Numbered from the stretch's first letter, positions 34,136 through 43,242 are shown. The stretch is DNA of 64,000 nucleotides from Tabrizicola_A aquatica (GCA_965194375.1 OZ239428.1), one strand, 5' to 3'. Notes: generated by a model from the letters alone, not told the origin. Translations and numbers: made by a program.

Positions 34136-35899
34136 TTAGGCGGGCAGCACGAAGAACCAGTTGGCCCAAAGCACCACTGCGGCCCCGGCCACAAGGGCCA
34201 GATAGGGCAGCATTCCGGCCTTACGGACCCCCATATCGCCCTCGGCAAGCCCAAGATCCTCATAGGTCTCTTTCGGGAACTTGCCGCCATCTTGCAGGTA
34301 ATGGCGATACCAGAACACTGGGATGATGAACGATGCCATGATCAGCCCCGACCACAGCGCATTCTCATAGCCCCAGACCTTGGCACCCGCGCCAAGGATC
34401 AGCGCGTTCACGAAGGCCAGCACCGTGTTAATGCCGATCAGCACGGTCGGTGCCTTCCAAGGACGTTCGATATGCGCCGAATCGATGCGGTGGATCCAGC
34501 CGGCGTTCAGGTTCAAGAAGTTGAACAGGATGTAGCCGACGTTCGAGATGGCCAGAACGTAGAAGAAGCCACCCACGTCCGAGGCCAGCGCCAAGAGAAC
34601 CACGTTAAAGGCAAAGTCGGTCCACATCGCCCTAGAGGGCACGCCCTTTTCGTCGACGGTGGACAGATACTTCGGCAGCCAGCCGTCTTTCGAACCCTGA
34701 TAGAGGGTGCGCGACGACCCGGCGAGCGCGGTCATGATGGCCATGAACAGCGCCATGATCATCAAGATCACGAAGATCTGGGTGACCACCGGCCCGCCAC
34801 CGATCATGTTGCCAAGGGCTTCGCCCACGCCGGTGCCATCAACGATGCCAGCGGCCAACATGCCCTCTTGGCCCAAGACACCTTGGAACGAGAAGGGGAT
34901 CAGGAAGAAGAACACGGCGCAGAGAAGGCCCGAGTAGAAGATCGCGCGGAACGTGTCGCGCTTGGGGTCTTTCAGTTCGGCGGTGTAGCACACGGCGGTT
35001 TCAAAGCCGTAGGTCGACCAAGCAGCGATATAAAGGCCGCCCAAGAACAGCGTCCAGCCACCGATGTTCCATTCGCCATCCACGCCCGAATAGGCGGCGG
35101 TGGGGGGCAAGAGGTTGGTGACGTTCATGGTGTCGATGGCGCCGGTAAAGATCGGCACAAGGCCAACCAGCAGCAAGGGCACCAGAACGATGATCCCCAG
35201 CCATTTCTGGGTATTGGCGGTCGAGGCGACACCGCGATGCTGGATGGTCATGATGACCAGCATCAGCACAACGCCGATCAGGAAGGTCGAGTTGAAGTGC
35301 AAGGTGCCAAGGCCCGGGATGGGCAGGGCATAGGCTTCGAACGTGCGGAACCACGGGGTCAGCGCGGCCACGCCATCGGCGGCGGCCACAGCGTTGATGG
35401 CGTCCGCAGCCGCCACACCGGCGTTGGCGGCCATATAATCGATCACCGACTGGGTTTCAGCGGTGTAGCTGGCGATATTCGCCGCGACCCAGTCAACCAC
35501 CTGCTGGCTTTCGGCCAAGGGGATCGGGAAGAGCGCGTTCAGAATGTAACCGGCAGCAATGGCGCAGCCGAGCGACAGCACGGGCGACCATGCAAACCAG
35601 TTGCACCACACCGAGAGGGGGGCGATCAGCTTGGAATAGCGCAGCCATGCGGTTGCGCCGTAGACTGAGGTCCCGCCCGACTTGTTGCGGAACATCCCGG
35701 CCATTTCGGCGTAGGTGAAGCTTTGCAAAAAGCCCATCACCATCGAGATCATCCAGACCGCGAAGGCCAGCTTGCCCGTGGTTCCTGCGATGCCGCCGAT
35801 TGAGAACAGCACCAAGGGCGGCACACCTGCCGCAACCCAAAAGGCGCCCTTCCAGCTTAGCGCCCGGACCATTTGGCCCGAACCTGTTTCCGTCGTCAT
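34136..35899 (-). CDS. APC-superfamily permease between dmm and tmm
   Basis: A 587-residue inner-membrane permease with about 12 helices. The unwound helix 1 motif reads PPLVLFSIGGIAGTTGKLAFAVWM (about 25-48). A large extracytoplasmic loop of roughly 80 residues (about 110-190) follows helix 4, unusual for basic APC carriers. ELKDPKRDTFRAI is the cytosolic consensus of amino-acid permeases. Position between dmmD and tmm suggests uptake of a methylated amine or amino-acid-like substrate. It has its own terminator and a 5' leader of about 200 bases. Start ATG 35899. Confidence 0.85.
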   Translation of the reverse strand: MTTETGSGQMVRALSWKGAFWVAAGVPPLVLFSIGGIAGTTGKLAFAVWMISMVMGFLQSFTYAEMAGMFRNKSGGTSVYGATAWLRYSKLIAPLSVWCNWFAWSPVLSLGCAIAAGYILNALFPIPLAESQQVVDWVAANIASYTAETQSVIDYMAANAGVAAADAINAVAAADGVAALTPWFRTFEAYALPIPGLGTLHFNSTFLIGVVLMLVIMTIQHRGVASTANTQKWLGIIVLVPLLLVGLVPIFTGAIDTMNVTNLLPPTAAYSGVDGEWNIGGWTLFLGGLYIAAWSTYGFETAVCYTAELKDPKRDTFRAIFYSGLLCAVFFFLIPFSFQGVLGQEGMLAAGIVDGTGVGEALGNMIGGGPVVTQIFVILMIMALFMAIMTALAGSSRTLYQGSKDGWLPKYLSTVDEKGVPSRAMWTDFAFNVVLLALASDVGGFFYVLAISNVGYILFNFLNLNAGWIHRIDSAHIERPWKAPTVLIGINTVLAFVNALILGAGAKVWGYENALWSGLIMASFIIPVFWYRHYLQDGGKFPKETYEDLGLAEGDMGVRKAGMLPYLALVAGAAVVLWANWFFVLPA

Positions 35900-36192
35900 G
35901 TCCCTTTTCTCCTGTTGAACCCGGCGGATGTATGGCGGGGCCTCAGCCCCTCCCCTCCGCACGTTGATTTTCAAGCATTCAAGCCGCGCCTTGGCGCTGC
36001 GAGAAAGTCTTGTCTCCTTGTTCCCGCGTTTCCGTCGGACGGGCACGGGCATCTCACATGCCTGCGTCCCGTTGTCGCAAGAAAAGCACGTGACCGCCTT
36101 TAAGGCGAGTAAAATTTCATTTTTGCGAAAAAATGTTTCCTGTGATTCGGGCAGGCCGCCACAACCGCGGGCGAGTTGCCTGAATTTGCAAC
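35900..36192 (-). promoter_or_regulatory. Long leader/promoter region of the APC permease
   Basis: This gap has no gene. It contains a small hairpin GGGGCCTCAGCCCC at 35938-35951, close to the ribosome-binding site AGGAG. An AT-rich stretch at 36113-36141 includes AGGAAACAT on the minus strand (36133-36141), also found at 47434. The AT-rich stretch is the likely promoter. Confidence 0.4.
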
Positions 36193-36223
36193 AAAAAAGG
36201 CCCCCGGCGTTGCGCCGAGGGCC
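36193..36223 (-). terminator. Rho-independent terminator of tmm
   Basis: A GC-rich stem GGCCCCCGGCG/CGCCGAGGGCC at 36199-36223 is followed on the minus strand by six Ts (36193-36198). It lies 22 bases past the tmm stop. Confidence 0.8.
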
Positions 36224-36244
36224 TGTTTCGAGACTGCAAGCGGA

Positions 36245-37588
36245 TCAGTTCTTGAGGTAGCTTTCCATCGAATCTTCCAGCGCATCTTTCCACGGCGTGT
36301 GGTGAACCGGGGCCATGGTGCCGGTGATGACCGACTTATAGGCGTGGTTGCGGAAGTTCATGATGCCCGCTTTCTTGTGGTCCTTCCATTCAAAGAAGGC
36401 CTCACAGGCACCGTCCACGTCGAAGGATGGGTAGTCGGTTTCCGCGATCAGTTCTTTCACATAGTCGCCCTGATAGTGGATGGCGTCATGGGCATCTTGG
36501 CCCGCATCTTCGCCTGCCACCCGGTCAACCACGTCCTTTTGCAACACGGCCTTGTCCGCCGGAATCGCAATCCGCCCCATGATCGCATCGCGCACCCACC
36601 AAGCTTGGGCGTCGAACATGTTGAAGGTGAACCACTGGTCCTGCATGCCGATGTAGAAGAGCTTGGGGTTATGCACGTAAGCGACGCCCTTATACAGGTC
36701 GGCGGCCGCCAAACGGTTTGCGGTTTTCAGGCGCAGATCGTCGGGCAGGTAGGGGAAGTGGTGCTTGTAGCCGGTGCACAGAATGACCGCGTCGATCTTC
36801 TTCGAGGTGCCGTCCTTGAAATAGGCGGTGTCCTCATCCATCCGCTCGAGCGCGGGCACTTCGGCCCAGTTGTCGGGCCAGTCAAAGCCCATCGGCGCGT
36901 TGCGGTAAGCCACGGTGATCGACTTGGCGCCGTATTTCCAGCACTGCGAGCCGATATCCTCGGCCGAGTAGCTTGAGCCCAGCAGCAAGAGGTTCTTGCC
37001 GGTGAATTCACGCGCATCGCGGAAGTCGTGGGCGTGCAGGACGCGGCCGTTGAATTTGTCGAAGCCGGGGTATTCCGGCACGTTCGGCGTGCTGAAATGG
37101 CCGGATGCGACGACCACATGGTCGAACTCCTCGTCATACATGCTGTCCTTTTTCAGGTCATGCACGGTGACGGTGAAATTGCCCTTTTCCTTGTTATACT
37201 TGACCATCCGAATGGTGGTTGAGAAGCGGATCCAGTCGCGAACCCCGGCCTTCTTCACCCGGCCTTCGATATAGTCGAACAGCACCGCACGCGGCGGATA
37301 GCTGGCGATCTGCTTGCCGAAATGCTCCTCAAAGGAATAGTCGGCGAATTCGAGGCCCTCTTTCGGGCCGTTCGACCACAGATAGCGGTACATCGAGCCA
37401 TGCACCGGCTCGCCATGCTCATCAAGCCCGGTGCGCCACGTATAGTTCCACAGACCGCCCCAGTTGGACTGCTTTTCAAAGCAGACAACCTCGGGAATCT
37501 CAGCCCCTTTGGCCTGAGCGGACTGGAACGCGCGCAGCTGCGCAAGCCCTGACGGCCCCGCACCAATGACGGCTACTCTTTTTTTCAT
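36245..37588 (-). CDS. tmm: Trimethylamine monooxygenase (flavin-containing)
   Basis: A 447-residue class B flavoprotein that oxidises trimethylamine to TMAO with NADPH and O2. The FAD motif VIGAGPSGLAQ is near residues 8-18. The FMO-type block FNGRVLHAHDF (about 155) and the NADPH motif LLGSSYSAEDIG (about 175) follow, with the TGY motif in ILCTGYKHHFPYL. Length equals characterised bacterial Tmm (about 450). The ATG at 37588 sits 7 bases after GGAGG; a GTG two codons upstream is an alternative. Tdm and dmmDABC in the same cluster use its product. Confidence 0.93.
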   Translation of the reverse strand: MKKRVAVIGAGPSGLAQLRAFQSAQAKGAEIPEVVCFEKQSNWGGLWNYTWRTGLDEHGEPVHGSMYRYLWSNGPKEGLEFADYSFEEHFGKQIASYPPRAVLFDYIEGRVKKAGVRDWIRFSTTIRMVKYNKEKGNFTVTVHDLKKDSMYDEEFDHVVVASGHFSTPNVPEYPGFDKFNGRVLHAHDFRDAREFTGKNLLLLGSSYSAEDIGSQCWKYGAKSITVAYRNAPMGFDWPDNWAEVPALERMDEDTAYFKDGTSKKIDAVILCTGYKHHFPYLPDDLRLKTANRLAAADLYKGVAYVHNPKLFYIGMQDQWFTFNMFDAQAWWVRDAIMGRIAIPADKAVLQKDVVDRVAGEDAGQDAHDAIHYQGDYVKELIAETDYPSFDVDGACEAFFEWKDHKKAGIMNFRNHAYKSVITGTMAPVHHTPWKDALEDSMESYLKN

Positions 37589-37704
37589 GGACACCTCCGG
37601 CTGTTCGATTCTGGCAGATGGTTACGCGCGCTGCCTTGGGCGGCATGCTAGAATCTGAGTTGCGCCAGTGTCAAATCTTATTCCTGCAGTGAAACATCAA
37701 AACC

Positions 37705-37738
37705 GCCCGTAAGGCACTGGGCCACGGGCAGTTTTTTT
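37705..37738. terminator. Bidirectional terminator after the universal stress protein gene
   Basis: GCCCGT (37705-37710) pairs with ACGGGC (37724-37729), with seven Ts on the plus side and TTTT on the minus side. It closes the minus-strand usp gene and precedes the tmm promoter region. Confidence 0.65.
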
Positions 37739-37756
37739 CAGCATTCGCCGGAATTT

Positions 37757-38170
37757 TCAGCGTGCCACGGTGACCGTGCACGGCGCTTGCCCGGAAACCT
37801 CGGCCGCGACGGAACCCAGAACCAGCCGCTTGACCCCGCGCTTGTCGCCAGTGCCCATGACAATATGGTCATAGCCGTTCTGCTCGGCATAGGCGATGAT
37901 GGCCGGGGCCGCTTCGCGGGCGACCACCTCAACCGTGCCGACATCGGCCAGACCGGCGGTCTTGCACGTGACCTCGGCCGCTGCCATCAGCGCGGCCACA
38001 TCTGCGGGTTCCCAATGGTTGATGGTCGGACCCCGCGCGCCGCCATGGGCGATGTTCACCACGCAAACCGTCAGCGGTGCGCCGGATTGCTTGGCCAGTT
38101 CAATAGCCTGCGCCAACCCCACCGCGGCATGGTCACTGCCATCTGTAGGGCAGAGAATTTTCTTGCTCAT
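37757..38170 (-). CDS. Universal stress protein (UspA family)
   Basis: A 137-residue USP-domain protein. The N-terminal strand KKILCPTDGSDHA and the C-terminal ATP-binding signature GTGDKRGVKRLVLGSVAAEV (G-2x-G-9x-G(S/T) type) are intact, so it probably binds ATP. Role unknown; single-domain Usps respond to starvation and redox stress. It lies within the methylamine cluster but has its own terminator and is divergent from the cupin at 38291. ATG at 38170 with AAGGGAATATCGCC upstream. Confidence 0.87.
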   Translation of the reverse strand: MSKKILCPTDGSDHAAVGLAQAIELAKQSGAPLTVCVVNIAHGGARGPTINHWEPADVAALMAAAEVTCKTAGLADVGTVEVVAREAAPAIIAYAEQNGYDHIVMGTGDKRGVKRLVLGSVAAEVSGQAPCTVTVAR

Positions 38171-38290
38171 GGCGATATTCCCTTCGATCATGGTCCATAT
38201 GGGAGCCACCACACCATGACCCGTCGCCCCGCGCCTTGACTTGCGTCAAGAATCCCGTCTCCATCGCCAAAATTCCCAAGGAAACCTGCC

Positions 38291-38653
38291 ATGAAACCCA
38301 TCGCCCCCGCCGACCGCAAGATCGCCAATATCCACTCGGCCGCCTTCAAGCCCTTTGTTTATCCGGACGGCACCGCTTTGGGTGACAGCATCTTGCAACT
38401 GGATGACGGGATCGAGCTTGGCACCGGTTTTCACGTCTACCGCATGCCCGCCGGCATGACGACAATGGGGCACCGCCACAACGGGCATGAGCAGTTCCTG
38501 ATCCTGGACGGTGAGTTGCACGAAAGCGATGGCACCATCCTGAAGGCGGGTGATCTGGTGTTCTACCGCGATGGCACGGAACACAATTCCTATACCCCGA
38601 ACGGCTGCCTTCTGGCCGTGCACATCGCAGGGCCGGAATTCCCGGTCGGCTGA
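38291..38653 (+). CDS. Small cupin protein in the methylamine cluster
   Basis: A 120-residue cupin. Motif 1 is GHRHNGHEQFLILDGELHE (two His, Glu and the conserved Gly) and motif 2 is LVFYRDGTEHNSYTPNG, so a metal site of three His and one Glu is likely. Substrate unknown. It is the only plus-strand gene between tmm and mgsA. It converges on gmaS, sharing the terminator region at 38664-38691. Its presence inside the cluster may be incidental. Confidence 0.75.
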   Translation: MKPIAPADRKIANIHSAAFKPFVYPDGTALGDSILQLDDGIELGTGFHVYRMPAGMTTMGHRHNGHEQFLILDGELHESDGTILKAGDLVFYRDGTEHNSYTPNGCLLAVHIAGPEFPVG

Positions 38654-38663
38654 GACACGCAAT

Positions 38664-38691
38664 AAAAAAGGCCCCGGATAAATCCGGGGCC
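38664..38691 (-). terminator. Rho-independent terminator of gmaS
   Basis: GGCCCCGGAT (38670-38679) pairs with ATCCGGGGCC (38682-38691). On the minus strand a run of six Ts follows. It closes the mgsABC-gmaS operon. Confidence 0.85.
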
Positions 38692-38716
38692 CAGCGGTAA
38701 GCCACAGGGGTTGGGC

Positions 38717-40024
38717 TTAGATATCTAGCGTGTTTTCGGTTTCCCACTTGGAGAAATGCGACGCGTAGCTGTTCCATTCCTTGTGCTTAAGCTTCAGGAA
38801 GGCCGACGAGAACTCATCGCCCATCATGGATTTGAGCGTCTTGTCCTTGTCGTATTCACGCAGCGCGTCCAAAAGGTTCAGCGGCAGTTTCGGCGCGTTC
38901 TTCACCGTATGGCCCATCTGGTACATATCGATGTCATAGCGACGCCCCGGATCGGCCTTTGAGCGCACCCCGTCCAGACCAGCCGCCAGAATGACCGCCT
39001 GCATCAGATAGGGGTTCGCTGCACCATCGGGCAGACGGAGTTCAAACCGTCCCGGACCGGGGACGCGCACCATGTGGGTGCGGTTGTTGCCGGTCCAAGT
39101 CACCGTGTTCGGCGCCCAAGTGGCCCCCGAAGAGGTGCGCGGTGCGTTGATGCGCTTGTAGCTGTTGACCGTCGGGTTGCAGATCGCGGCCAAGGCCGAG
39201 GCGTGCTTCATAATCCCGCCGAGGAAGTGGCGGCCCTGATCGGACAAGCCCAGTTCTTTCGACTTGTCGGCGAAAGCGTTGGTCTTGCCATCCAAGGACC
39301 AGACCGAGATATGGGCGTGGCAGCCCGACCCGGTGAGGCCCTTGAAGGGCTTGGGCATGAAGGTGGCGCGCAGGCCGTGCTTTTCAGCGACCGACTTCAT
39401 CATGAACTTGAAGAAGCTGTGCTTGTCGGCGGTCTGCAGAACGTCGTCATACTTCCAGTTCATCTCGTACTGGCCAGTCGCGTCCTCGTGGTCGTTCTGG
39501 TAGGCCTCCCAGCCCAGTTCCAGCATGTAATCGCAGACCTCGGCGATGCAGTCATACTGACGCATCATGGCTTGCTGATCGTAGCAGGGCTTTTCAGCGT
39601 TGTCGTAGGGGTCAGCGACCTTGTCGCCTTCGGGGGTCAAGAGGAAGAACTCGGGCTCCACCCCGGTTTTCACCCGCAGACCGTCCTTGGCCGCCTCATC
39701 GATCAGGCGGCGCAACACGTTGCGCGGGGCCTGTGCCAAGGGCTTTTCTTCCATCACGCAGTTGGAAGCCAGCCATGCAACTTCGCGCTTCCACGGCAGT
39801 TGGATGGCCGATTCAGGATCGGGCACCGCCATCATGTCAGGATGCGCCGGGGTCAGATCCAGCCAGGTTGCAAAACCGGCAAAGCCAGCCCCGTCCACCG
39901 CCATGTCATTGATCGCCTGAGCCGGCACCAGTTTCGCACGCTGACCACCGAACAGATCGGTATAGGACACCATGAAATACTTGACGCCTTTATCCTTGGC
40001 CCATTTGGCAAGGTCTTTCGCCAT
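38717..40024 (-). CDS. gmaS: Gamma-glutamylmethylamide synthetase
   Basis: A 435-residue glutamine-synthetase-fold ligase that joins methylamine to glutamate with ATP, the committed step of indirect methylamine use. The catalytic domain shows GVEPEFFLLT (metal-binding Glu, about 120-129), GQYEMNW, GSGCHAHISVW and NSYKRINAPRTSSGATWAPN. True GlnA would be about 470 residues with an adenylylation Tyr; this shorter, GlnA-type III-like form and the adjacent mgsABC identify GmaS. It is 45 bases downstream of mgsC and should be co-transcribed. Confidence 0.93.
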   Translation of the reverse strand: MAKDLAKWAKDKGVKYFMVSYTDLFGGQRAKLVPAQAINDMAVDGAGFAGFATWLDLTPAHPDMMAVPDPESAIQLPWKREVAWLASNCVMEEKPLAQAPRNVLRRLIDEAAKDGLRVKTGVEPEFFLLTPEGDKVADPYDNAEKPCYDQQAMMRQYDCIAEVCDYMLELGWEAYQNDHEDATGQYEMNWKYDDVLQTADKHSFFKFMMKSVAEKHGLRATFMPKPFKGLTGSGCHAHISVWSLDGKTNAFADKSKELGLSDQGRHFLGGIMKHASALAAICNPTVNSYKRINAPRTSSGATWAPNTVTWTGNNRTHMVRVPGPGRFELRLPDGAANPYLMQAVILAAGLDGVRSKADPGRRYDIDMYQMGHTVKNAPKLPLNLLDALREYDKDKTLKSMMGDEFSSAFLKLKHKEWNSYASHFSKWETENTLDI

Positions 40025-40069
40025 GTTAAAACTCCCTGTCGTCTTTATGTTTTGTTAAGGGGGGGCGGC

Positions 40070-41398
40070 TTAGAAGCCGCCATTCCGCCCAGGGATCCAG
40101 TTGGTGCCTGCCAGCGGGACACCCGCCATGGCCGCCGCCTCGATGGTCAGCGAGCACAGGTCTTCCGGTTCCAGATTGTGCAGGTGGTTCTTGCCGCAGG
40201 CCCGCGCGATGGTCTGCGCTTCCAGCGTCATCACCTTGAGGTAGTTCTTCAGGCGACGCCCGCCCAGAACCGGATCGAACCGCTTGGACAGTTCGGGGTC
40301 TTGGGTGGTGATGCCCGCCGGGTCGCGGCCTTCGTGCCAGTCGTCATAGGCGTCCGCTGTGGTGCCGAGCTTTTGGTATTCGTCTTCCCACTTCGGATCG
40401 TTGTCGCCCAGCGCGATCAGCGCAGCAGTGCCGATGGCAACCGCATCTGCGCCCAGTGCCATGGCCTTGGCCACATCGGCCCCGGTGCGGATACCGCCCG
40501 AGACGATCAGCTGCACCTTGCGGTGCATACCAAGGTCTTGCAGCGCCTTCACCGCTTGCGGGATACAGGCCAGAATGGGCATGCCGACGTGTTCAATGAA
40601 CACATCCTGCGTGGCGGCGGTACCGCCCTGCATGCCGTCCAAAACTACCACATCCGCGCCGGCCTTCACAGCCAGTGCAGTGTCGTAATAGGGACGCGCG
40701 CCACCTACTTTGACGTAGATCGGCTTTTCCCAATCGGTGATCTCGCGGATTTCCATGATCTTGATTTCCAGATCATCCGGGCCAGTCCAGTCAGGGTGAC
40801 GGCAGGCCGAACGCTGGTCAATCCCCTTGGGCAGGTTGCGCATATTGGCAACCCGGTCCGAGATTTTCTGACCAAGCAGCATGCCGCCGCCGCCGGGCTT
40901 GGCGCCTTGGCCCACAACCACTTCGATGGCGTCTGCACGGCGCAGGTCGTCGGGGTTCATGCCGTAACGGCTGGGAAGGTATTGATAGACCAGCGTTTTG
41001 GAATGGCCGCGCTCTTCTTCGGTCATGCCGCCGTCACCGGTGGTGGTCGAAGTGCCAGCCGCCGTGGCCCCACGGCCCAGCGCTTCTTTCGCCGGGCCCG
41101 ACAGGGCGCCAAAGCTCATGCCCGCGATGGTGATCGGAATGTCCAGATGGATCGGCTTTTTCGCAAAGCGGGTGCCCAACCAGACGTCGGTTGCGCATTT
41201 CTCGCGGTAGCCTTCCAACGGATAGCGCGAGATCGACGCGCCAAGGAACAGCAGGTCATCGAAGTGCGGCAGGTGGCGCTTGGTGCCGCCGCCACGAATG
41301 TCATAGATGCCCGAGGCCGCAGCCCGGCGGATTTCCGCGTTGATCGCCGGGGTGAAGGTGGCCGAGAAACGGGGCGGTGTTTTGGGGAATTCGGTCAT
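40070..41398 (-). CDS. mgsC: N-methylglutamate synthase subunit C (FMN glutamate-synthase-like)
   Basis: A 442-residue protein corresponding to the FMN/synthase domain of glutamate synthase. Typical blocks are ITIAGMSFGALSGPAKEALGRGA (about 92-114), GQGAKPGGGGMLLGQKIS, VVLDGMQGGTAATQDVFIEHVG and the phosphate-binding VSGGIRTGADVAKAMALGADAV. It transfers the methylamino group from gamma-glutamylmethylamide to make N-methylglutamate. Residual Cys in QRSACRHP and PEDLCSL could serve an Fe-S cluster. It forms one enzyme with MgsA and MgsB, 9 bases after mgsB. Confidence 0.92.
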   Translation of the reverse strand: MTEFPKTPPRFSATFTPAINAEIRRAAASGIYDIRGGGTKRHLPHFDDLLFLGASISRYPLEGYREKCATDVWLGTRFAKKPIHLDIPITIAGMSFGALSGPAKEALGRGATAAGTSTTTGDGGMTEEERGHSKTLVYQYLPSRYGMNPDDLRRADAIEVVVGQGAKPGGGGMLLGQKISDRVANMRNLPKGIDQRSACRHPDWTGPDDLEIKIMEIREITDWEKPIYVKVGGARPYYDTALAVKAGADVVVLDGMQGGTAATQDVFIEHVGMPILACIPQAVKALQDLGMHRKVQLIVSGGIRTGADVAKAMALGADAVAIGTAALIALGDNDPKWEDEYQKLGTTADAYDDWHEGRDPAGITTQDPELSKRFDPVLGGRRLKNYLKVMTLEAQTIARACGKNHLHNLEPEDLCSLTIEAAAMAGVPLAGTNWIPGRNGGF

Positions 41399-41407
41399 TC
41401 TCTCGCC

Positions 41408-42097
41408 TCAGTAGGCCGACGCATTGTCGATGTTGAAGTTATAAAGTTTGCGGGCAGAGCCATAGCGCTTGAACTCTTCGGGCTTGGCTTTGCCATCGGC
41501 TTCGCCACGCTTCAGAAGGTCGGCCAGAAGGGCGATATGTTCGGGACGCATCTCTTTTTCGATGCAATCCGCGCCCAGCGATTTGACCGAGCCGCGCACA
41601 AAGAGACGCGCCTCGTAAAGGCTGTCGCCCAGTGCTTCGCCAGCGTCGCCCAAGACAACAAGGTTGCCCGATTGCGCCATGAAGGCAGACATGTGGCCGA
41701 TAGAGCCGTGCACGACGATGTCGATGCCCTTCATCGACACACCACAGCGCGACGAGGCATTGCCTTTGACGACCAAAAGCCCACCGCGACCGGTGGCCCC
41801 GGCATACTGGCTGGCATTGCCGTCAATGATGACGGTGCCCGACATCATGTTTTCCGCAACACCCGGCCCGGCCGATCCCTTGATGCGGATCGTGGCCTGC
41901 TTGTTCATGCCCGCGCAGTAATAGCCCGTGGAGCCGCGCACGGTGATGTCCACCGGCGCATCAACCCCGGCGGCGATCGCATGCGCGCCCTTGGGGTTGA
42001 TCACCTCCCACGAGGTCATGTTGGTCTGGCCTTTCAGCGCGTGCAGGGACGAGTTCAGCGCGCGCAGGCCCTCTTTACCAAGATCGAAAGTCTGCAT
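41408..42097 (-). CDS. mgsB: N-methylglutamate synthase subunit B (GltB C-terminal beta-helix-like)
   Basis: A 229-residue protein equivalent to the C-terminal beta-helix domain of glutamate synthase (GXGXG family). Repeated turns are visible: VRGSTGYYCAGMNKQ, IKGSAGPGVAENM, GATGRGGLLVVKG and VHGSIGHMSAFMAQ. It is a structural subunit joining MgsA and MgsC. ATG at 42097 is 4 bases after the mgsA stop; the open frame upstream lacks homology. Together the three genes correspond to a split GltB. Confidence 0.92.
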   Translation of the reverse strand: MQTFDLGKEGLRALNSSLHALKGQTNMTSWEVINPKGAHAIAAGVDAPVDITVRGSTGYYCAGMNKQATIRIKGSAGPGVAENMMSGTVIIDGNASQYAGATGRGGLLVVKGNASSRCGVSMKGIDIVVHGSIGHMSAFMAQSGNLVVLGDAGEALGDSLYEARLFVRGSVKSLGADCIEKEMRPEHIALLADLLKRGEADGKAKPEEFKRYGSARKLYNFNIDNASAY

Positions 42098-42101
42098 TCT
42101 C

Positions 42102-42998
42102 TCAACGCTCCCAAAAGTAAACAGTGGCGGGCTCGGGCTCCCAAACGCGGGCGTCTTCGATGCCCGGCAGGTTGACCAGCGCGCGGTATTCGCTGCCGAA
42201 GGCAACGTATTGATCGGTTTCGGCCATAACGGCGGGTTTGCAGGCGATGGGATCGCGCACCACGCCAAAGCCGTTGTGGGTGCCAACGACAAAGGTGAAG
42301 AACCCGTCCAGATCGGTCAGAGTCGCCTCAAGTGCATTGCCCAGCGTCTCGCCGCTTTGCAGCTTGTGGCTGATGAAGGCCGCGCCGACCTCGGTGTCGT
42401 TTTCGGTTTCAAACGTCATGCCCAGACGCTTCAGCTCGCGCCGCACGCCGTTGTGGTTCGACAGGCTGCCGTTGTGCACAAGGCACTGGTCCGACCCGGT
42501 CGAGAACGGGTGCGCGCCCATCGTGGTCACGGCCGATTCGGTCGCCATGCGGGTGTGCCCGATGCCATGGGTGCCGCCCATCTTGGCGACTTCAAAGCGA
42601 GATGCCACATCCTTGGGCAGGCCAACCTCTTTGAAAATCTCGATATTCTCGCCTGAGGACATCACCTTGATCCCCGGCCGCAGATGCGCGACGGCAGACC
42701 GTGCCGCCTCAAGCTGGCCCAGCGGAATCTCCAGAACAGCGTGGGTCGATTTCACCAGCATCGCCACCGGCGCGCCAATGGCCTCTTTCAGATCGCCGTC
42801 GAGATCCTTGAAATCCTTTTCAGGATGCGCCGACTGCACGGTCAGCTTACCCAACCCCTTACCCGCCGAGGAGTAAATCGCGATGCCGGCAGAGTCCGGC
42901 CCGCGGTCGGTCATGGTGATGAGCATGTCTGTCAGCATGGCCCCCAACTGGGGCTCAAGCTTTGGGTCCTTTAAGAACAACCCAACGATTCCGCACAT
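42102..42998 (-). CDS. mgsA: N-methylglutamate synthase subunit A (class II glutamine amidotransferase-like)
   Basis: A 298-residue Ntn-hydrolase domain. The nucleophile Cys2 directly follows Met1 in MCGIVGLFLKD, and GIGHTRMATESAVTTMGAHPF with HNGSLSNHNGVRR are the glutamine-binding blocks. Here the amide attacked is gamma-glutamylmethylamide. First gene of mgsABC-gmaS. ATG at 42998 follows AAAAAGGAGGCG, a strong ribosome-binding site. The 244-base divergent region upstream holds palindromes at 43075 and 43131. Confidence 0.93.
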   Translation of the reverse strand: MCGIVGLFLKDPKLEPQLGAMLTDMLITMTDRGPDSAGIAIYSSAGKGLGKLTVQSAHPEKDFKDLDGDLKEAIGAPVAMLVKSTHAVLEIPLGQLEAARSAVAHLRPGIKVMSSGENIEIFKEVGLPKDVASRFEVAKMGGTHGIGHTRMATESAVTTMGAHPFSTGSDQCLVHNGSLSNHNGVRRELKRLGMTFETENDTEVGAAFISHKLQSGETLGNALEATLTDLDGFFTFVVGTHNGFGVVRDPIACKPAVMAETDQYVAFGSEYRALVNLPGIEDARVWEPEPATVYFWER

Positions 42999-43074
42999 GG
43001 ATTCGCCTCCTTTTTGATTTGCTTGACGATGACGCTAGCACCGAAGATTCCACCTATCAACTGTGAAGAAACTT

Positions 43075-43094
43075 TTTTTCCTTGTCGGGAAAAA
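43075..43094. promoter_or_regulatory. Palindrome in the mgsA / permease-operon divergent promoter
   Basis: TTTTTCC (43075-43081) and GGAAAAA (43088-43094) flank TTGTCG. It is centred about 85 bases from mgsA and 160 from the opposing operon. It shares the TTTCC-N-GGAAA layout with 47425-47439. Confidence 0.5.
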
Positions 43095-43130
43095 TTATTC
43101 AGATCGCCTAAAGTTTGGGCAGGTTTTGCT

Positions 43131-43143
43131 TGACAGATTGTCA
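43131..43143. promoter_or_regulatory. TGACA-N3-TGTCA inverted repeat upstream of the permease operon
   Basis: TGACAGATTGTCA lies about 100 bases before the GTG at 43243. Its left part also forms a consensus -35 hexamer TTGACA (43130-43135), but the matching -10 position reads TTCCCT, so a promoter here would need an activator. Confidence 0.4.
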
Positions 43144-43242
43144 CACGCGGCTTTCCCTTCAGAAAACAAATTTGCCGGACAGCGAAACGGTGTCGGGGCC
43201 CAGCCAAATTCGGCAATGCAAAAGGGCCTAAGGGAGGGAAGC

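Noticed and set aside
31004..35668. Large plus-strand frames over dmmABCD and the APC permease (396, 347 and 458 codons)
   Set aside because: All are shadows of well-supported minus-strand genes. No ribosome-binding sites or domains.
39074..42175. 1033-codon open frame on the plus strand
   Set aside because: It lies antisense to gmaS, mgsC and mgsB, which have full family motifs. High GC at third positions keeps the opposite strand open. The translation has no recognisable domain and is rich in His, Arg and Gly.
43130..43158. Consensus sigma-70 promoter from TTGACA
   Set aside because: The hexamer 17 bases downstream is TTCCCT, which is not a credible -10. Listed only as an inverted repeat.
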